Part shown: positions 34,366 to 45,688 of the stretch, piece by piece
How positions within the stretch are numbered: position 1 is the stretch's first letter
Layout: each line of letters begins with the position of its first letter
Source of the DNA: Macrobrachium rosenbergii
Taxonomy: Eukaryota; Arthropoda; Malacostraca; Decapoda; Palaemonidae
DNA length: 64,000 bases
Direction: 5' to 3'
Assembly (NCBI RefSeq): GCF_040412425.1
Contig: NC_089767.1
Coordinates: 4,338,448-4,402,447, forward strand
Made by a program: the position numbers and the translations under genes
The notes under the pieces: model-generated
Databases searched by the model: none
What the model saw: only the letters and a program-made list of their open reading frames with translations
Told to the model about the DNA's origin: nothing

Positions 34366-34651
34366 CAATCTTCATGCAAGATGTACCCCGGACAAAAGGA
34401 TGACCAAAGGAACACTTGCATCTGCATTACGGAAAACCTGATGGCTTTGTGCAGTTATCAACAGCAAACGAAAGCACAAATAATCATAGCAATAAGATTT
34501 GTATCACCAAGTCCAGAAACAACGGGCAAATGTTACCCCCCAAAAACGTCATGGGAGACATCTTGGATGTTTCTTCCACTTTCACTCATGATTGATGAAA
34601 TTTGCTTGGATAGAATGACAAAAATGGATCTCGTTATTTCAACTTGTGGGT
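34366..34651. other. No gene seen
   Basis: Unique-looking; part of a plus frame 34228-34671 that begins inside the CT array and has no domain. Confidence 0.4.
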
Positions 34652-35008
34652 TTTTAGTTTTCTGTAAATGATAACTATTGAGATGGCTATTTGTCCGTCC
34701 GTCCGCCCTCACATCTTGAAAACTACTGAGGCTAGAGGGCTGCAAATTGGTATGTTGATCATCCACACTCCGATCATCAAATATACCCAACTGCAGCCCT
34801 CTAGCCTCAGTAGCTTTTATTTTATTTAAGGTAAAAGTTAGCCATGATCGTGGTCTGGCACCGCTATAGGTGCCAACAACACAGGCCACCATCGGGCTGT
34901 GGCTGAAAGTTTCATGGGCCGTGGCTGAGAGTTTCATACAGCATTATACGCTGTACAGAAAACTCAATTGCGCCGAAGAAACTTCGGCGCATTTTTTACT
35001 TGTTTAGA
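34652..35008 (+). mobile_element. Foldback repeat family B, plus orientation
   Basis: The GATAGATCTATTTTCGGTGG stretch is deleted. An internal duplication TTTCATGGGCCGTGGCTGAG occurs at 34910-34935. Perfect 3' hairpin GCGCCGAAGAAACTTCGGCG. Confidence 0.8.
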
Positions 35009-35043
35009 GATGGCTTCCAATTATTCATCTTATGGAACTGAAA

Positions 35044-35400
35044 ATAAAATTTAGGTCAAATGCCAAACACTGGGGTTTATGAGGTCATTCAGCGCTGAAA
35101 GGGAAACTGAGATTAGAAAGGTTTGAAAGGTGTAACAGGAGGAAAACCTCAAAGCAGTTGCACTATGAAATAATTGTTAGGAGGGGGGTGGAAAGCAAGA
35201 CGGAAGAAAGAGAACATTAACGGAGGTACAGTAAAAGGAATGGAAGGGGTTGTAGCTAGGGGCCGAAGGGACGCTGCAAAGAGCCTTAAGTAATGCCTAC
35301 AGTGCACCGCGTGAGGTGGACTGACAGCACTACCAGCTTACGGAGAATGAATGAAAGGGGTTGCACCTCGTCAGTGCACTGACGACACTAACTCGCCCCC
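35044..35400 (+). mobile_element. Repeat family A copy plus partial second 3' end
   Basis: Full-length copy to about 35345. Then AATGAATGAAAGGGGTTGCA and GTGCACTGACGACACTAACT repeat the 3' end in shortened form. Confidence 0.7.
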
Positions 35401-36006
35401 CGCCCCCTTTACTGGGAAAGATACACCCATGTGTAGGTGTAAGTCAGTCATCAACTAATTCCAACCACGATGGCTACCATTACACAATTATGAATATTCA
35501 CCCTAAGCAAAATCAAGTTTTAGGAACTATAAAACCGAATCATTGCTTAATGAGGAAAATATATGCTATTTTAGCTGATCTGCAGAGGCCGAACTTATCT
35601 AGATATTCTGAACTGTCAAAACCTGCGTCATTTGGCGTCAAGGACCCAGTTGTCAAGATACCTCAAAATCATTCAGTCATTCATTTGTCAAACCCTTCGG
35701 AAACTGAACGAATATGATTCCCCGGTAAATCATCAGGATGCTGGACCCTCTCCATCGCGCTGAATTCCCAAAAACGGCAATGGAACCTCTGTATCTGGCT
35801 GCGTCAAAACACGGCATTCATAACTACCACACTACCACGAAATCCTTCTGTACAGAATACCTGTAAGAGTAAGCTTTAATGACACACGTTCTGACGCGTC
35901 AATCATAAAGGGTTTACTCTTTGCGGAATGTTTTCTGGGTAGCGGTTACACAACAGCAACACTGTTCGCCTCTCATATGAAAGACGGATGAAAGACGAAC
36001 AGAACT
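35401..36006. other. No gene seen
   Basis: Unique-looking. Plus frame 35361-35717 (118 codons) starts in the family A fragment. Its remaining part resembles no known domain. Confidence 0.4.
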
Positions 36007-36280
36007 GAAGCTGGGACCTATGAGGTCATTCAACACTGACATTAAGAACAGAAAGGTATGAAAGGTGTCAAAGGATGAGAACCTCGCATGAAACAATTGA
36101 TAGGAGAGAGTGAATAAAAAATATAGGAGAAAGATTATGAATGGAGGAGGTACACTAAAAGGAACGAAAGGGGTTGCAGCTAGGGGCCTTAGGAAGGGAC
36201 GCTGCAAAGAACCTGAAGTAATGCCTACAGTGCGCTGCAGGGGGTGCACTGACGGCACTAAACCCCCTACGGGGAGACTA
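36007..36280 (+). mobile_element. Repeat family A copy, 5' truncated
   Basis: Starts at GGGACCTATGAGGTCATTCA. A full 3' half follows, with GTGCGCTGCAGGGGGTGCAC. Confidence 0.7.
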
Positions 36281-36404
36281 GAAATTGAACAAGTTCAACT
36301 TTTTCTTCATCATGTTCACTTTTAGCAAAACACTGTAAGCCCTATATTAGTTTTCTGTTTACCTTACCACTAGAGATAACATCGAATAACAATCGATGAT
36401 TATT

Positions 36405-36655
36405 ATTATTATTACTATTTCAGTAGATAGATAAGACCTATTCACACGGAACAAGCACACCAAAGGGGCCACTGACTTGAAATTGAAGCTATCAAAGAAT
36501 GTTGGTTTCAACCTCCCACCGCAGCAGACCCCCCAACACTGCAGCAGCAACTGATCATGATACAGAGCAAGTGATTTTTCATCGCCCTGGGGGAGACGCG
36601 AACCCGCGACATCTGTTGGCATGCCACGACACTAACCACTATACCAGCGGACCTA
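36405..36655 (-). mobile_element. SINE-D copy
   Basis: Short ATT run, GTAGATAGATAAGACCTATT (small insertion in the tail), and a head with B box CGGGTTCGCGTCTCC and A box TGGTATAGTGG on the minus strand. This copy has the best B box of the family. Confidence 0.85.
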
Positions 36656-36792
36656 TATAATTCCACGTGGGTCGATTTGGATTTCTGGAAAGGAACTGAC
36701 AGTGACTCTCTCTCACCTGCTTCTCTAAATTTTTTCCTCTGTCGGTGGTCTAAAGTTCTCCAAACTTCTTAAAATACCTGTACCTTTTGCTA

Positions 36793-36796
<4 letters not shown>

Positions 36797-36853
<57 letters not shown>

Positions 36854-36925
36854 AAGATGAATCCTATTCATATGGAACAAGCCACCAGTGGCCACTGACT
36901 TGAAATTCAAGGTTCCAGAGAATAC

Positions 36926-36980
<55 letters not shown>

Positions 36981-37162
36981 AAGATGAACCCAATTCAAAT
37001 GGAACAAGCCCACCAGGGCCATTGACTTAAATTCAAGTTTCAGAGATTATTATTATTATTATTAATTCATTATTATTATTATTATTATTATTCAGAAGAT
37101 GAACCCAATTCATATGGAACAAGCCCGCAGGAGCCACTGACCTGAAATTCAAGTTTCAGAAG

Positions 37163-37237
<75 letters not shown>

Positions 37238-37305
37238 AAGATGAACCAAATTCATATGGAACAAGCCCGCAGGGGCCACTGACCTGAAATTCAAGGTTCC
37301 AAAGA

Positions 37306-37385
<80 letters not shown>

Positions 37386-37457
37386 AAGATGAACCCAATT
37401 CATATGGAACAAGACACCAGTGGCCACTGACTTGAAATTCGAGGTTCCAGAGAATAC

Positions 37458-37494
<37 letters not shown>

Positions 37495-37735
37495 AAGATG
37501 AACCCAATTCATATGGAACAAACCCGCAGGGGCCAATGACTTGAATTCCAAGCTTCCAAAGAATATCGTGTTCGTTCGAAAGAAGAAATACAGAAAGTAG
37601 AGATTACTAAAAAAAAAAAAAAATTAAATTACCATATAAATAAATATAAAGAAACGTAAGAAAATTATCAAAATACAAGGAGAATTCTATTAGGGTCGTA
37701 ATGCATTGCACTATCATGAAAATTTGGAAGTACAC
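36797..37735 (-). mobile_element. Tandem array of LINE-1 3' tails and (ATT)n, minus orientation
   Basis: Seven (ATT)n tracts, each followed by CAGAAGATGAACCCAATTCA, a GCCACTGAC block and AAATTCAAG (starting near 36797, 36927, 37050, 37163, 37306 and 37456). The last unit continues into the longer 3' UTR to GGTCGTAATGCATTGCACTA. Tracts range from about 25 to 75 bp. Confidence 0.85.
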
Positions 37736-37754
37736 GGCACAGAATTTACAGTAT

Positions 37755-37968
37755 GAAGCATTTCAATATATTTTTATCTACAGTATTTGTTAATTGATTA
37801 ATTTTTTTTCTTTTTTAATAAATGAGTGGGATCTCTTCTTTCTGTATTTCCCTTCAACTCCTCTAACTTCTATCTAATGAACACCTTGATATTCTTTGGA
37901 AGCTTCTAGAATTTCAAGTCAATGGCCACTTTGGTGGGCTTGTTCCATATAAATAGGGTTCATCTTTC

Positions 37969-38051
<83 letters not shown>
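37755..38051 (+). mobile_element. LINE-1 3' end, plus orientation, with (AAT)n
   Basis: CATTTCAATATATTTTTATC, GAGTGGGATCTCTTCTTTCT, AATTTCAAGTCAATGGCCAC and GTTCCATATAAATAGGGTTC, then 82 bp of AAT. It mirrors the preceding minus-oriented array, forming a large inverted repeat with a very short spacer. Confidence 0.8.
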
Positions 38052-38053
<2 letters not shown>

Positions 38054-38269
38054 CGTTCAGAAAACACCACAGATCTAGGCAGCAGGCTAGAAAAATGCTT
38101 CCTCGAACTATTAAGGTTAAACGGCTGAGGTCCTCGTTTCATGCAGCGAAACAGACTGAATTATATTGCACGTGAGAGATAAAATAAAATAAAATAAAGT
38201 CTGGCTTTGCTGACATGTTGAATTACGGGAAATTTCGACAGTTGCACCCCAAAAATCGACTGTTTATAT

Positions 38270-38410
38270 ACAGATATAGATATGTATACATATGTATATA
38301 TAAATATATATATATATGTATACATATGCATGTGTATATATATACATATATATATACATATATACTGTATATATGTGTATATATATACATATATACTGTA
38401 TGTATATGCA
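38270..38410. repeat. TA/TGTA-rich microsatellite
   Basis: Impure TATATACATATATG-type repeat, including two copies of CATATATACTGTATATATG-like sequence. Confidence 0.85.
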
Positions 38411-38696
38411 AACACTATACACATTGCAATGACTGGTAAATATCAGATTAAATATATCCGGCGTTAAAATCAACTGCTCATGCAACCCAAACAATTTCAG
38501 TGATTAAAATCCGCAATTATACACCACATACCTACGTACTTCCAAAATGACTAAGAACCACCTATACAGAAATAATCTACGTAAGGGTTAACTGAACAGA
38601 AGTGAGAAATGAACCACAAGATGGGTAATGGAACCTCACAATTAAATAGCAGAATAAGAACGAAGCCATTCAAGCGTAGGGGAATTAATACGGGGA
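38411..38696. other. No gene seen
   Basis: Unique-looking AT-rich DNA. Confidence 0.5.
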
Positions 38697-39091
38697 GAGT
38701 AAAAAAAACCAGCCCAAGTTTCTTCGGGGCAATCAAGTTTTTTGCACAGCGTATAATCAAGGCCACCGACAACAGATCTGTCTTTCTGTGATCTAGGTGT
38801 AATTCTGCATGAGCCGCGGCCCATGAATCTTTAACCACGGTTAGGTGGGTGGCCTGTCCTACACCGTTGCCAACGGTACGGATATGGCTAAATTTAACCT
38901 TAAATAGGATAAAAGCTACTGAGGCTAGAGGGTTGCAATTTGGGATGTTTGATGGTCGGAGGGTGGATGACCAACATAAGAATTTGCAGCCCTTAAGCCT
39001 CAGTAGTTTTGAAGATCTGAGGGCGGACAGACTAAAGTGCGGACGGACAGACAAAGCAGGCGCAATGGTTTTCTCTTACAGAAAACTAGAA
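38697..39091 (-). mobile_element. Foldback repeat family B, diverged
   Basis: The 3' hairpin is degraded (GCCCAAGTTTCTTCGGGGC). The central arms have several changes (GAGGGTTGCAATTTGGGATG). Confidence 0.75.
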
Positions 39092-39449
39092 ATGAAACAA
39101 AAACAAGAAACGGAATAAGTGTACGAAACGAGATATAGATCAGAGGAAAACACCCTTCACGAGGCAAGAAGACGTCTGCAAAGCAAACTTGCTCTGAAAA
39201 TAAAAAAAAGCTAAAAAATAAAGAGAAATGAGAGTAAGGACACCATGTATTTCACCACCCCTAGCCCCGGGGTAGCACTTCCCCTCCCCCCGCCTTCCCC
39301 TTGGGAAGGGGGGGGGACAAGAGCGTCAATTAACTGTAACGAAGCAGCGAAATCGCACATATTTCACCTCACGGGAGGATGTGAAAGGCGTCGGCCTCTC
39401 GTCAGTCAAGAGTTCGTTCATGACGCGTCCTACTCCTGGTGGGGGAAGG
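39092..39449. other. No gene seen
   Basis: C/G homopolymer-rich patch at 39266-39316. Plus frame 39245-39589 runs into the CTC tract and is not credible. Confidence 0.45.
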
Positions 39450-39537
39450 TCCTCCTCCTCCTCCTATTGCTCCTCCTCCTCCTCCTCCTATTCCTCCTCC
39501 TCCTCCTCCTCCTCCTCCTCCTCCTCTTCCTCCTCAC
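39450..39537. repeat. (CTC)n microsatellite
   Basis: About 28 triplets with a few T substitutions. The poly-leucine frame is an artefact. Confidence 0.95.
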
Positions 39538-39559
39538 GTCCAGGAAAATGAATGCCAAA

Positions 39560-39591
39560 GAAAAATGGGTTAGTAAAAGGATTGCCTAGAA

Positions 39592-39649
<58 letters not shown>

Positions 39650-39722
39650 TTATCACTTCTGAAAGGAACTGATTAATCAATACTCTTATGATTAAAAATG
39701 CTTTGTTTCCATATTTCCTTTC

Positions 39723-39787
<65 letters not shown>

Positions 39788-39971
39788 TTCTTATCATATT
39801 TAGGCACAAATTTTCATTTAAAAGATATTCTCTGTTGCAAACATACTTCAGTGTTATACTATATTAGGACATAATTAAAATAAAATAAAAAAAAAAAACG
39901 TTAAAAAGGGCCTCTTGAAATCCCGGAGGATGAATAACAGAACAATGGGTTAGTATAAGGATTACCTAGAA

Positions 39972-40034
<63 letters not shown>

Positions 40035-40104
40035 TTACTCCTCAAAGAAACTGATTATTTAACATCGATGTACCTAAACATATCTTGCTTCCATATTTTT
40101 TTAC

Positions 40105-40159
<55 letters not shown>

Positions 40160-40160
40160 T
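39560..40160 (+). repeat. Duplicated module with four (GA)n tracts
   Basis: Unit 1 (about 39561-39782) and unit 2 (about 39945-40155) share ATGGGTTAGTAAAAGGATTG, CCTAGAAATGCAGAGAG, a GA tract, an AAAGGAACTGATTA-like spacer with CTTGTTTCCATATTT, CCTGAGAG and a second GA tract. About 160 bp of other DNA lies between them. Confidence 0.85.
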
Positions 40161-40472
40161 TCTGACTCACAGGGATCACAGTCAGCTATAAAAATATCCT
40201 TAAACCTTATAATAAAATAAACTGTTAGCTTTGAATGAGCGGATCCGTCCAAAAGCGTTCAATCATGTTTCGCTGAAGGGGGGCCTCCCACGCTTCGGTT
40301 AGAAGATTTACGCCCATTTGTTTCAAGTAAATAAAAGATTCTACGAAAAAGACACTGTAACTTTTTACGTGCATGGAAATCATAAGCACAACCAGCCCAA
40401 GTGGGCGTAATCGTTGTGTGGAGCAATATTTTGCTTATATTTTGCTATGAACATTAGACCTAAGGCCTGAAA
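40161..40472. other. No gene seen
   Basis: Unique-looking DNA. Confidence 0.5.
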
Positions 40473-40757
40473 AGTTAAGTATACCTTAGTTTAACCAGAC
40501 CACTGAGCTGATTAACAGCTCTCCTAGAGAGGCCTGGCCCGAAGGATTAGACTTATTTTACGTGGCTAAGAACCAACTGGTTACTTAGCAACGGGACCTA
40601 CAGCTTATTGTGAAATCCGAACCACATTATAGCGAAAAATGAACTTCTATCACCAGAAATAAATTCATCTAATTCTTCATTAGCCGGCCGGAGACTCGAA
40701 CTCGGGCCTAGCGAGTGCTAGCCCACAACTCTACCGACTCGCCCAACGAGGCCTGAC
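40473..40757 (-). mobile_element. SINE-E copy
   Basis: 3' end AAGTATACCTTAGTTTAACC. The head on the minus strand has TGGGCGAGTCGGTAGAG (A box) and GAGTTCGAGTCTCC (B box). A small AGGCCTGG insertion lies at 40530. Confidence 0.85.
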
Positions 40758-40792
40758 ACATACCAGTCCACCGAGCTGCAGAGAACAGAATA

Positions 40793-41032
40793 GAGAATTT
40801 AGGCCAGGGGCCAAGTGCTGGGACCTATGGGGTCTTTCAGCGCTGAAACGGAAATTGACAGTAAAAGGTCTGAAAGGTGTAACAGGAGGAAAACCTCAAA
40901 GCAGCTGTACTGTGAATCAATAGCTAGAAGGTGGAAAGTCATATGGAAGAAAGAGAATATGAATGGAGGTACAGTAAAAGGAATGAAAGGGGTTGCAGCA
41001 GCTAGGTGGCCGAAGGGACGAAAGAAGAAATA
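40793..41032 (+). mobile_element. Repeat family A copy, 3' truncated
   Basis: AATTTAGGCCAGGGGCCAAG to TTGCAGCAGCTAGGTGGCCG; breaks off after GGGACG. Confidence 0.7.
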
Positions 41033-41369
41033 AACATTTATCTACATTCTTTAACCTGTACCCCCTACTCAGCACCCACTCAGCAGCACGCTACAATAGA
41101 CTAATTAGATGGTATATGCATCACTGCTTAGGTCAACAGACGCCCAAATGCCTTACCTGCACTAATCATTGTGATTCACAAGACCAGAAAGTGTGAAACT
41201 TTTGCATTTTTTCCTCTTTTTCAATGCACTAGGCAAGGATTATTTCTCTCGCAAGTTATTTTCTATAATGTTTCTGTCATCAAATACTTTAAGTATATCT
41301 AATTTAAAATTCATAAAAGGTCCTTATTCTGGGTCTGTGATATTGTATACACCATAACAGTCAGATTAC
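41033..41369. other. No gene seen
   Basis: Unique-looking AT-rich DNA. Confidence 0.5.
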
Positions 41370-41776
41370 TAAGAAACAAGTAAAAAAAAAATTGCGCCGA
41401 ATTGTCTTCGGCTCAATCGAGTTTTCTGTACAGCCGCTACGGCGTGTAATCAAGACCACCGAAAACAGATCTATCTTTCCGTGGTCTCGGTATAATAAGC
41501 CGCGGCCCATGAAACCCTAACCACGGCCCGGTGGGGGCCTATACAATATCGTTGCCAGAAGCATGATTATGGCTAACTTCACCCTTTAATAAAATAAAAA
41601 CTACCGAGGCTAGAGGGGCTGCAATTTGGTATGTTTGATGACTGGAGGGTGGATGATCAACATACCAACTTGCAGCCCTCTAGCCTCAGTAGTTTTTAAG
41701 ATCAGAGGGCGGACAGAAAAAGCGAGGACGGACAGAGAAAGCCGGCACAATAGTTTTCCTTTACAGAAAACTAAAA
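41370..41776 (-). mobile_element. Foldback repeat family B, minus orientation
   Basis: Nearly complete. AACAAGTAAAAAAAAAATTG shows a lengthened A run. The 3' hairpin stem has one mismatch (GCGCCGAATTGTCTTCGGCT). Confidence 0.8.
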
Positions 41777-41801
41777 GGTACAAGCTTTAGTATTTGTCGA
41801 C

Positions 41802-41805
<4 letters not shown>

Positions 41806-41862
<57 letters not shown>
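41806..41862. repeat. (GA)n microsatellite
   Basis: About 56 bp of GA. Confidence 0.95.
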
Positions 41863-41866
<4 letters not shown>

Positions 41867-42109
41867 TTCAAATGTGTTCGTAAGCTATAATTAGCCCAAG
41901 CACAGTGTTGAGATGTGCCATTAAAGACGCCCATTAAGGCACTTCTTGAGAAGGAGCCCTTCAAACTCTCAGGCAGGAAGGTTCTAATGGTTTATTTTAA
42001 AATGACGAAAGAAATATCACGAGAGCCGGAGAGGAATAACAAAGTCGAGTGGCATATATTTTTGCACGGACTACCAACACTTCAGTCGCAAGAGGCGAGG
42101 TGTTCATAA

Positions 42110-43035
42110 ATGACGTTTTCTATATGTTCATAATAATACATGACATTTTTTACAGATTTTCACACAAATATGACATTTTCTATAGATGTTCATACTAATA
42201 GATGGCATTTTCTCTACGTGTTCATACCAATATATGACATTTTCTATTGATGTTCATAATAATATATATGACTTTTTTTACAGGTGTTCATACTAATATG
42301 ACATTTTCTATTGATGTTCATACTAATAGATGGCATTTTCTATAGGTGTTCATACCAATATATGACATTTTCTACAGGTGTTCATACTAATTTATATGAC
42401 ATTAATTACAGATGGTCATACAAATATGACATTTTCTATTGATGTTCATACTAATAGATGGCATTTTCTACAGGTGTTCATACCAATATATGACATTTTC
42501 TATTGATGTTCATGATAATATATATGACTTTTTTTTACAGATTTTCATACTAATGTGACATTTCTGTAGATGTTCATACTCATTTTTATGACATTTTTTA
42601 CAGATGTTCATACTAATATATGACATTTTCTACAGATGCTCATACTAATTTATATGACAATTTCTGTATGTTCATATCAATTTATATGACATTTTCTATT
42701 GATGTTCATAATAATACATATGACATTTTTTACAGATGTTCATGCTAATATGACATTTTCTACAGATGTTCATACTAATATATGACATTTTCTACAGATG
42801 TTCATACTAATATATGACATTTTAGTAGTAAGGACATGTATAGAAAATATCGTATAAATTAGTATGAACATCTATAGAAAATGTCATATAAGTTAGCATG
42901 ACATTTTCTATACATGTTCATACTAATATATAACATTCTCTATAGATGTTCATACTAACAGATGACATTTTCTATAGATATTCATACAGATGACATTTTC
43001 TATAGATATTCATACTAACAGATGAAATTTTCTAT
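42110..43035 (+). repeat. Minisatellite, unit about 32 bp, with one inverted stretch
   Basis: About 27 units of TGACATTTTCTATAGATGTT plus CATACTAATATA. Variants are CTACAG, CTATTG and TTTACAG. About 42833-42898 is in reverse complement (AGTATGAACATCTATAGAAA), then forward units resume. Confidence 0.9.
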
Positions 43036-43054
43036 GTTAACAATCTAGTCTTAT

Positions 43055-44365
43055 TCACACTTCAGATTTTCTGTGGCAACTTTCTTTCACTCCTTCTCTG
43101 CAACAAACAGATTTCAAGTGGTTTTATTTTTTTTCATTTCAGATCCATAAAATGAATGTTGTTTTTTTCATTCCTTTCTCTTCAACAGATCCATAAAACT
43201 GAAAAAATAACAATAGCAGTGAGTTAAATAACGTATACTCTATTACATGCACAAACAGGCCCACAAATTGGATATTGTTTTTCTTTCCTTTCTCTTCAAC
43301 AAACAGATCCATAAAATGAATGTTGTTTTTTCATTCCTTTCTCTTCAACAAACAGACCCATAAAATGTTGTTGTTTTTCCTTCCTTTCTCTTCAACAAAC
43401 AGATCCATAAAACGAATGATGTTTTTCCTTCCTTTCTCTTCAACAAACAGACCCATAAAATGTTGTTGTTTTTCCTTCCTTTCTCTTCAACAGACACATC
43501 CATAAAATGGTCGTTGTTTTTCTTCCTTTCTCTTCAACAAACAGACCCATAATAATGGTTGTTGTTTTTCTTCCTTTCTCTTCAACAAACAGACCCATAA
43601 AATGGTTGTTACTTTTCCTTTTCCTTTCTCTTCAACAAACAGACCCAAAAAATGGTTGTTGTTTTTCCTTCCTTTCTCTTAAACAAACAGACCCTCAGAC
43701 CCATAAAATGATCGTTGTTTTTCCTTTCTCTTCAACAAACAGATCCATAAAACAGTCGTTGTTTTTCCTTTCTCTTTCTCTTCAACAAACAGTTCCATAA
43801 AATGGATGTTGTTTTTCCTTCCTTTCTCTTCAACAAACAAATACATAAACTGGTTGTTTTCCCTTCCTTTCTCTTCAACAAACAGATCCCTAAAAATGGA
43901 TTTAGTTTTTCCTTCCTTCCCTTCTCTTCAACAGATCCATAAAGTGGATGTTGTTTTTTCCTTCCTTTCTCTTCAACAAACAGACCCATAAAATGGATGT
44001 TGTTTTTCCTTCCTTTCTCTTCAACAAACATACCCACAAAATGGATGTTGTTTTTCCTTCCTTTCTCTTAAACAAACAGACCCACAAAATGGATGTTGTT
44101 TTTCCTTCCTTTCTCTTAAACAAACAGACCCATGACATGGTTGTTATTTTTCCTTCCTTTCTCTTAAACAAACAGACCCATAAAATGGCTGTTGTTTTTC
44201 CTTCCTTTCCATTCAACAAACAGATCCATAAAATGGAAGTTGTTTTCCCTTCCTTTCTCTTCAACAAACAGATCCATAAAAATGGATGTAGTTTTTCCTT
44301 CCTTTCTCTTAAACAAACAGACCCAATAATTTGGATGTTGTTTTTCCTTATCCTTTCTCTTTAGA
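43055..44365 (+). repeat. Minisatellite, 48-bp unit, about 26 copies
   Basis: Unit CCTTCCTTTCTCTTCAACAA plus ACAGACCCATAAAATGGATG and TTGTTTTT. A non-repeat stretch interrupts at about 43195-43260. Because 48 is a multiple of three and the unit lacks stops in some frames, open frames arise on both strands (for example 43948-44364 plus, 43902-44267 minus). Confidence 0.95.
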
Positions 44366-44564
44366 AAAACCGAACAGGCAGTTGGAGGCCGCAGGAAGTT
44401 CTCAATTCTTTCCCCTTTCCTCATATAAACAGAGAGTTTACGTGACTTGAGGCCAGGGGTGGTTGGAATGCACAAAATATACAAGAAGCAGAGAAACTGA
44501 ACGTGTATCTAGGGCACGCACATTCTGCAGCAGTTCAGCGTGTTAATTCACTCTATTTTATTAT

Positions 44565-44641
<77 letters not shown>

Positions 44642-44694
44642 AGAGCATTATTTAAAATATTGTCCTTAGTGAGCAAATAGGGCCTTCCTTGAGG

Positions 44695-44751
<57 letters not shown>

Positions 44752-44855
44752 ATAATAAAATAGAGAGAATAGAGAGAGAGAGAGAGAGAGAGATTTTGTA
44801 AATATTGTCCTAGTGAGCAAAATATGGTCTTCCTTGAGGAAAACTCTCTCTCTCT

Positions 44856-44919
<64 letters not shown>

Positions 44920-45004
44920 GTAAATACTGTCCCTAGTGAGCAAATAGGGTCTTCCTTGAGGAAAACTTTCTATAGAGATAGAGAGAGAGAGAGAGAAAGA
45001 GAGT
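44565..45004. repeat. Composite (GA)n/(CT)n array with a conserved linker
   Basis: The linker TATTGTCCTTAGTGAGCAAA plus TAGGGCCTTCCTTGAGGAAAA occurs near 44660, 44805 and 44927. The dinucleotide strand switches between GA and CT around it (CT at 44700-44748, GA at 44773-44792 and 44846-44913). Confidence 0.9.
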
Positions 45005-45274
45005 TAAATACCTTAATTTTTTACCAGACCACTGAGCTGATTAACAGCTCTCTAGGAACTGGCCTGAAGGATTAGACTTATTTTACGTGGCTAAGAACCA
45101 ATTGGTTACTTAGCAACAGGACCTACAACTTATTGTGGAATCCGAACCACATTATAGCGAGAAATGAATTACTATCACCAGAAATAAATTCCTCTAACTC
45201 TTCATCAGCCGCCCGGGAACTGAACTCCGGCCCATCGAGTGACAGTCCGCAGCTCTACCGACTCACCCAACGGG
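45005..45274 (-). mobile_element. SINE-E inserted in a GA array
   Basis: 3' end TTACCAGACCACTGAGCTGA. The head on the minus strand has TGGGTGAGTCGGTAGAGC (A box). GA repeats lie directly on both sides. Confidence 0.85.
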
Positions 45275-45339
<65 letters not shown>

Positions 45340-45410
45340 GATGACATTTTGTAAGTATTGTCCCTAATGATCAAAAAGGGTCTTCTTTGAGGAAATTATT
45401 ATTATCATTA
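45275..45410. repeat. (GA)n continuation and fourth linker copy
   Basis: GA with GACA interruptions to 45340, then GTAAGTATTGTCCCTAATGA, which is the linker of the 44.6-45.0 kb array. Confidence 0.85.
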
Positions 45411-45414
45411 AAAT

Positions 45415-45460
45415 GAAATGGAGTTTCAGGTCTAAGCCATAGGCTAAGCACTGGGATTAA
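45415..45460 (+). mobile_element. Short family A 5' fragment
   Basis: AAGCCATAGGCTAAGCACTG followed by GGATTAAATGAGG; only the 5' end is present. Confidence 0.4.
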
Positions 45461-45688
45461 ATGAGGAATGAATGATGAAACTTTAAAAATATGCAAAAAG
45501 GCATATGCTTCCACACTAGAACACATGCACACATTAAATACACTGACTCAAGTTTCATTTGTACAATTAAAAAAATAAATAAAATTGAGTAATGATATAA
45601 TTCTGAATAACTAAAAATTTTTTAAAATTAGGATTGTTTTATATGCATTAGCTGCCCCGATGGATTTTGCATTTTCATAAATTAATTA

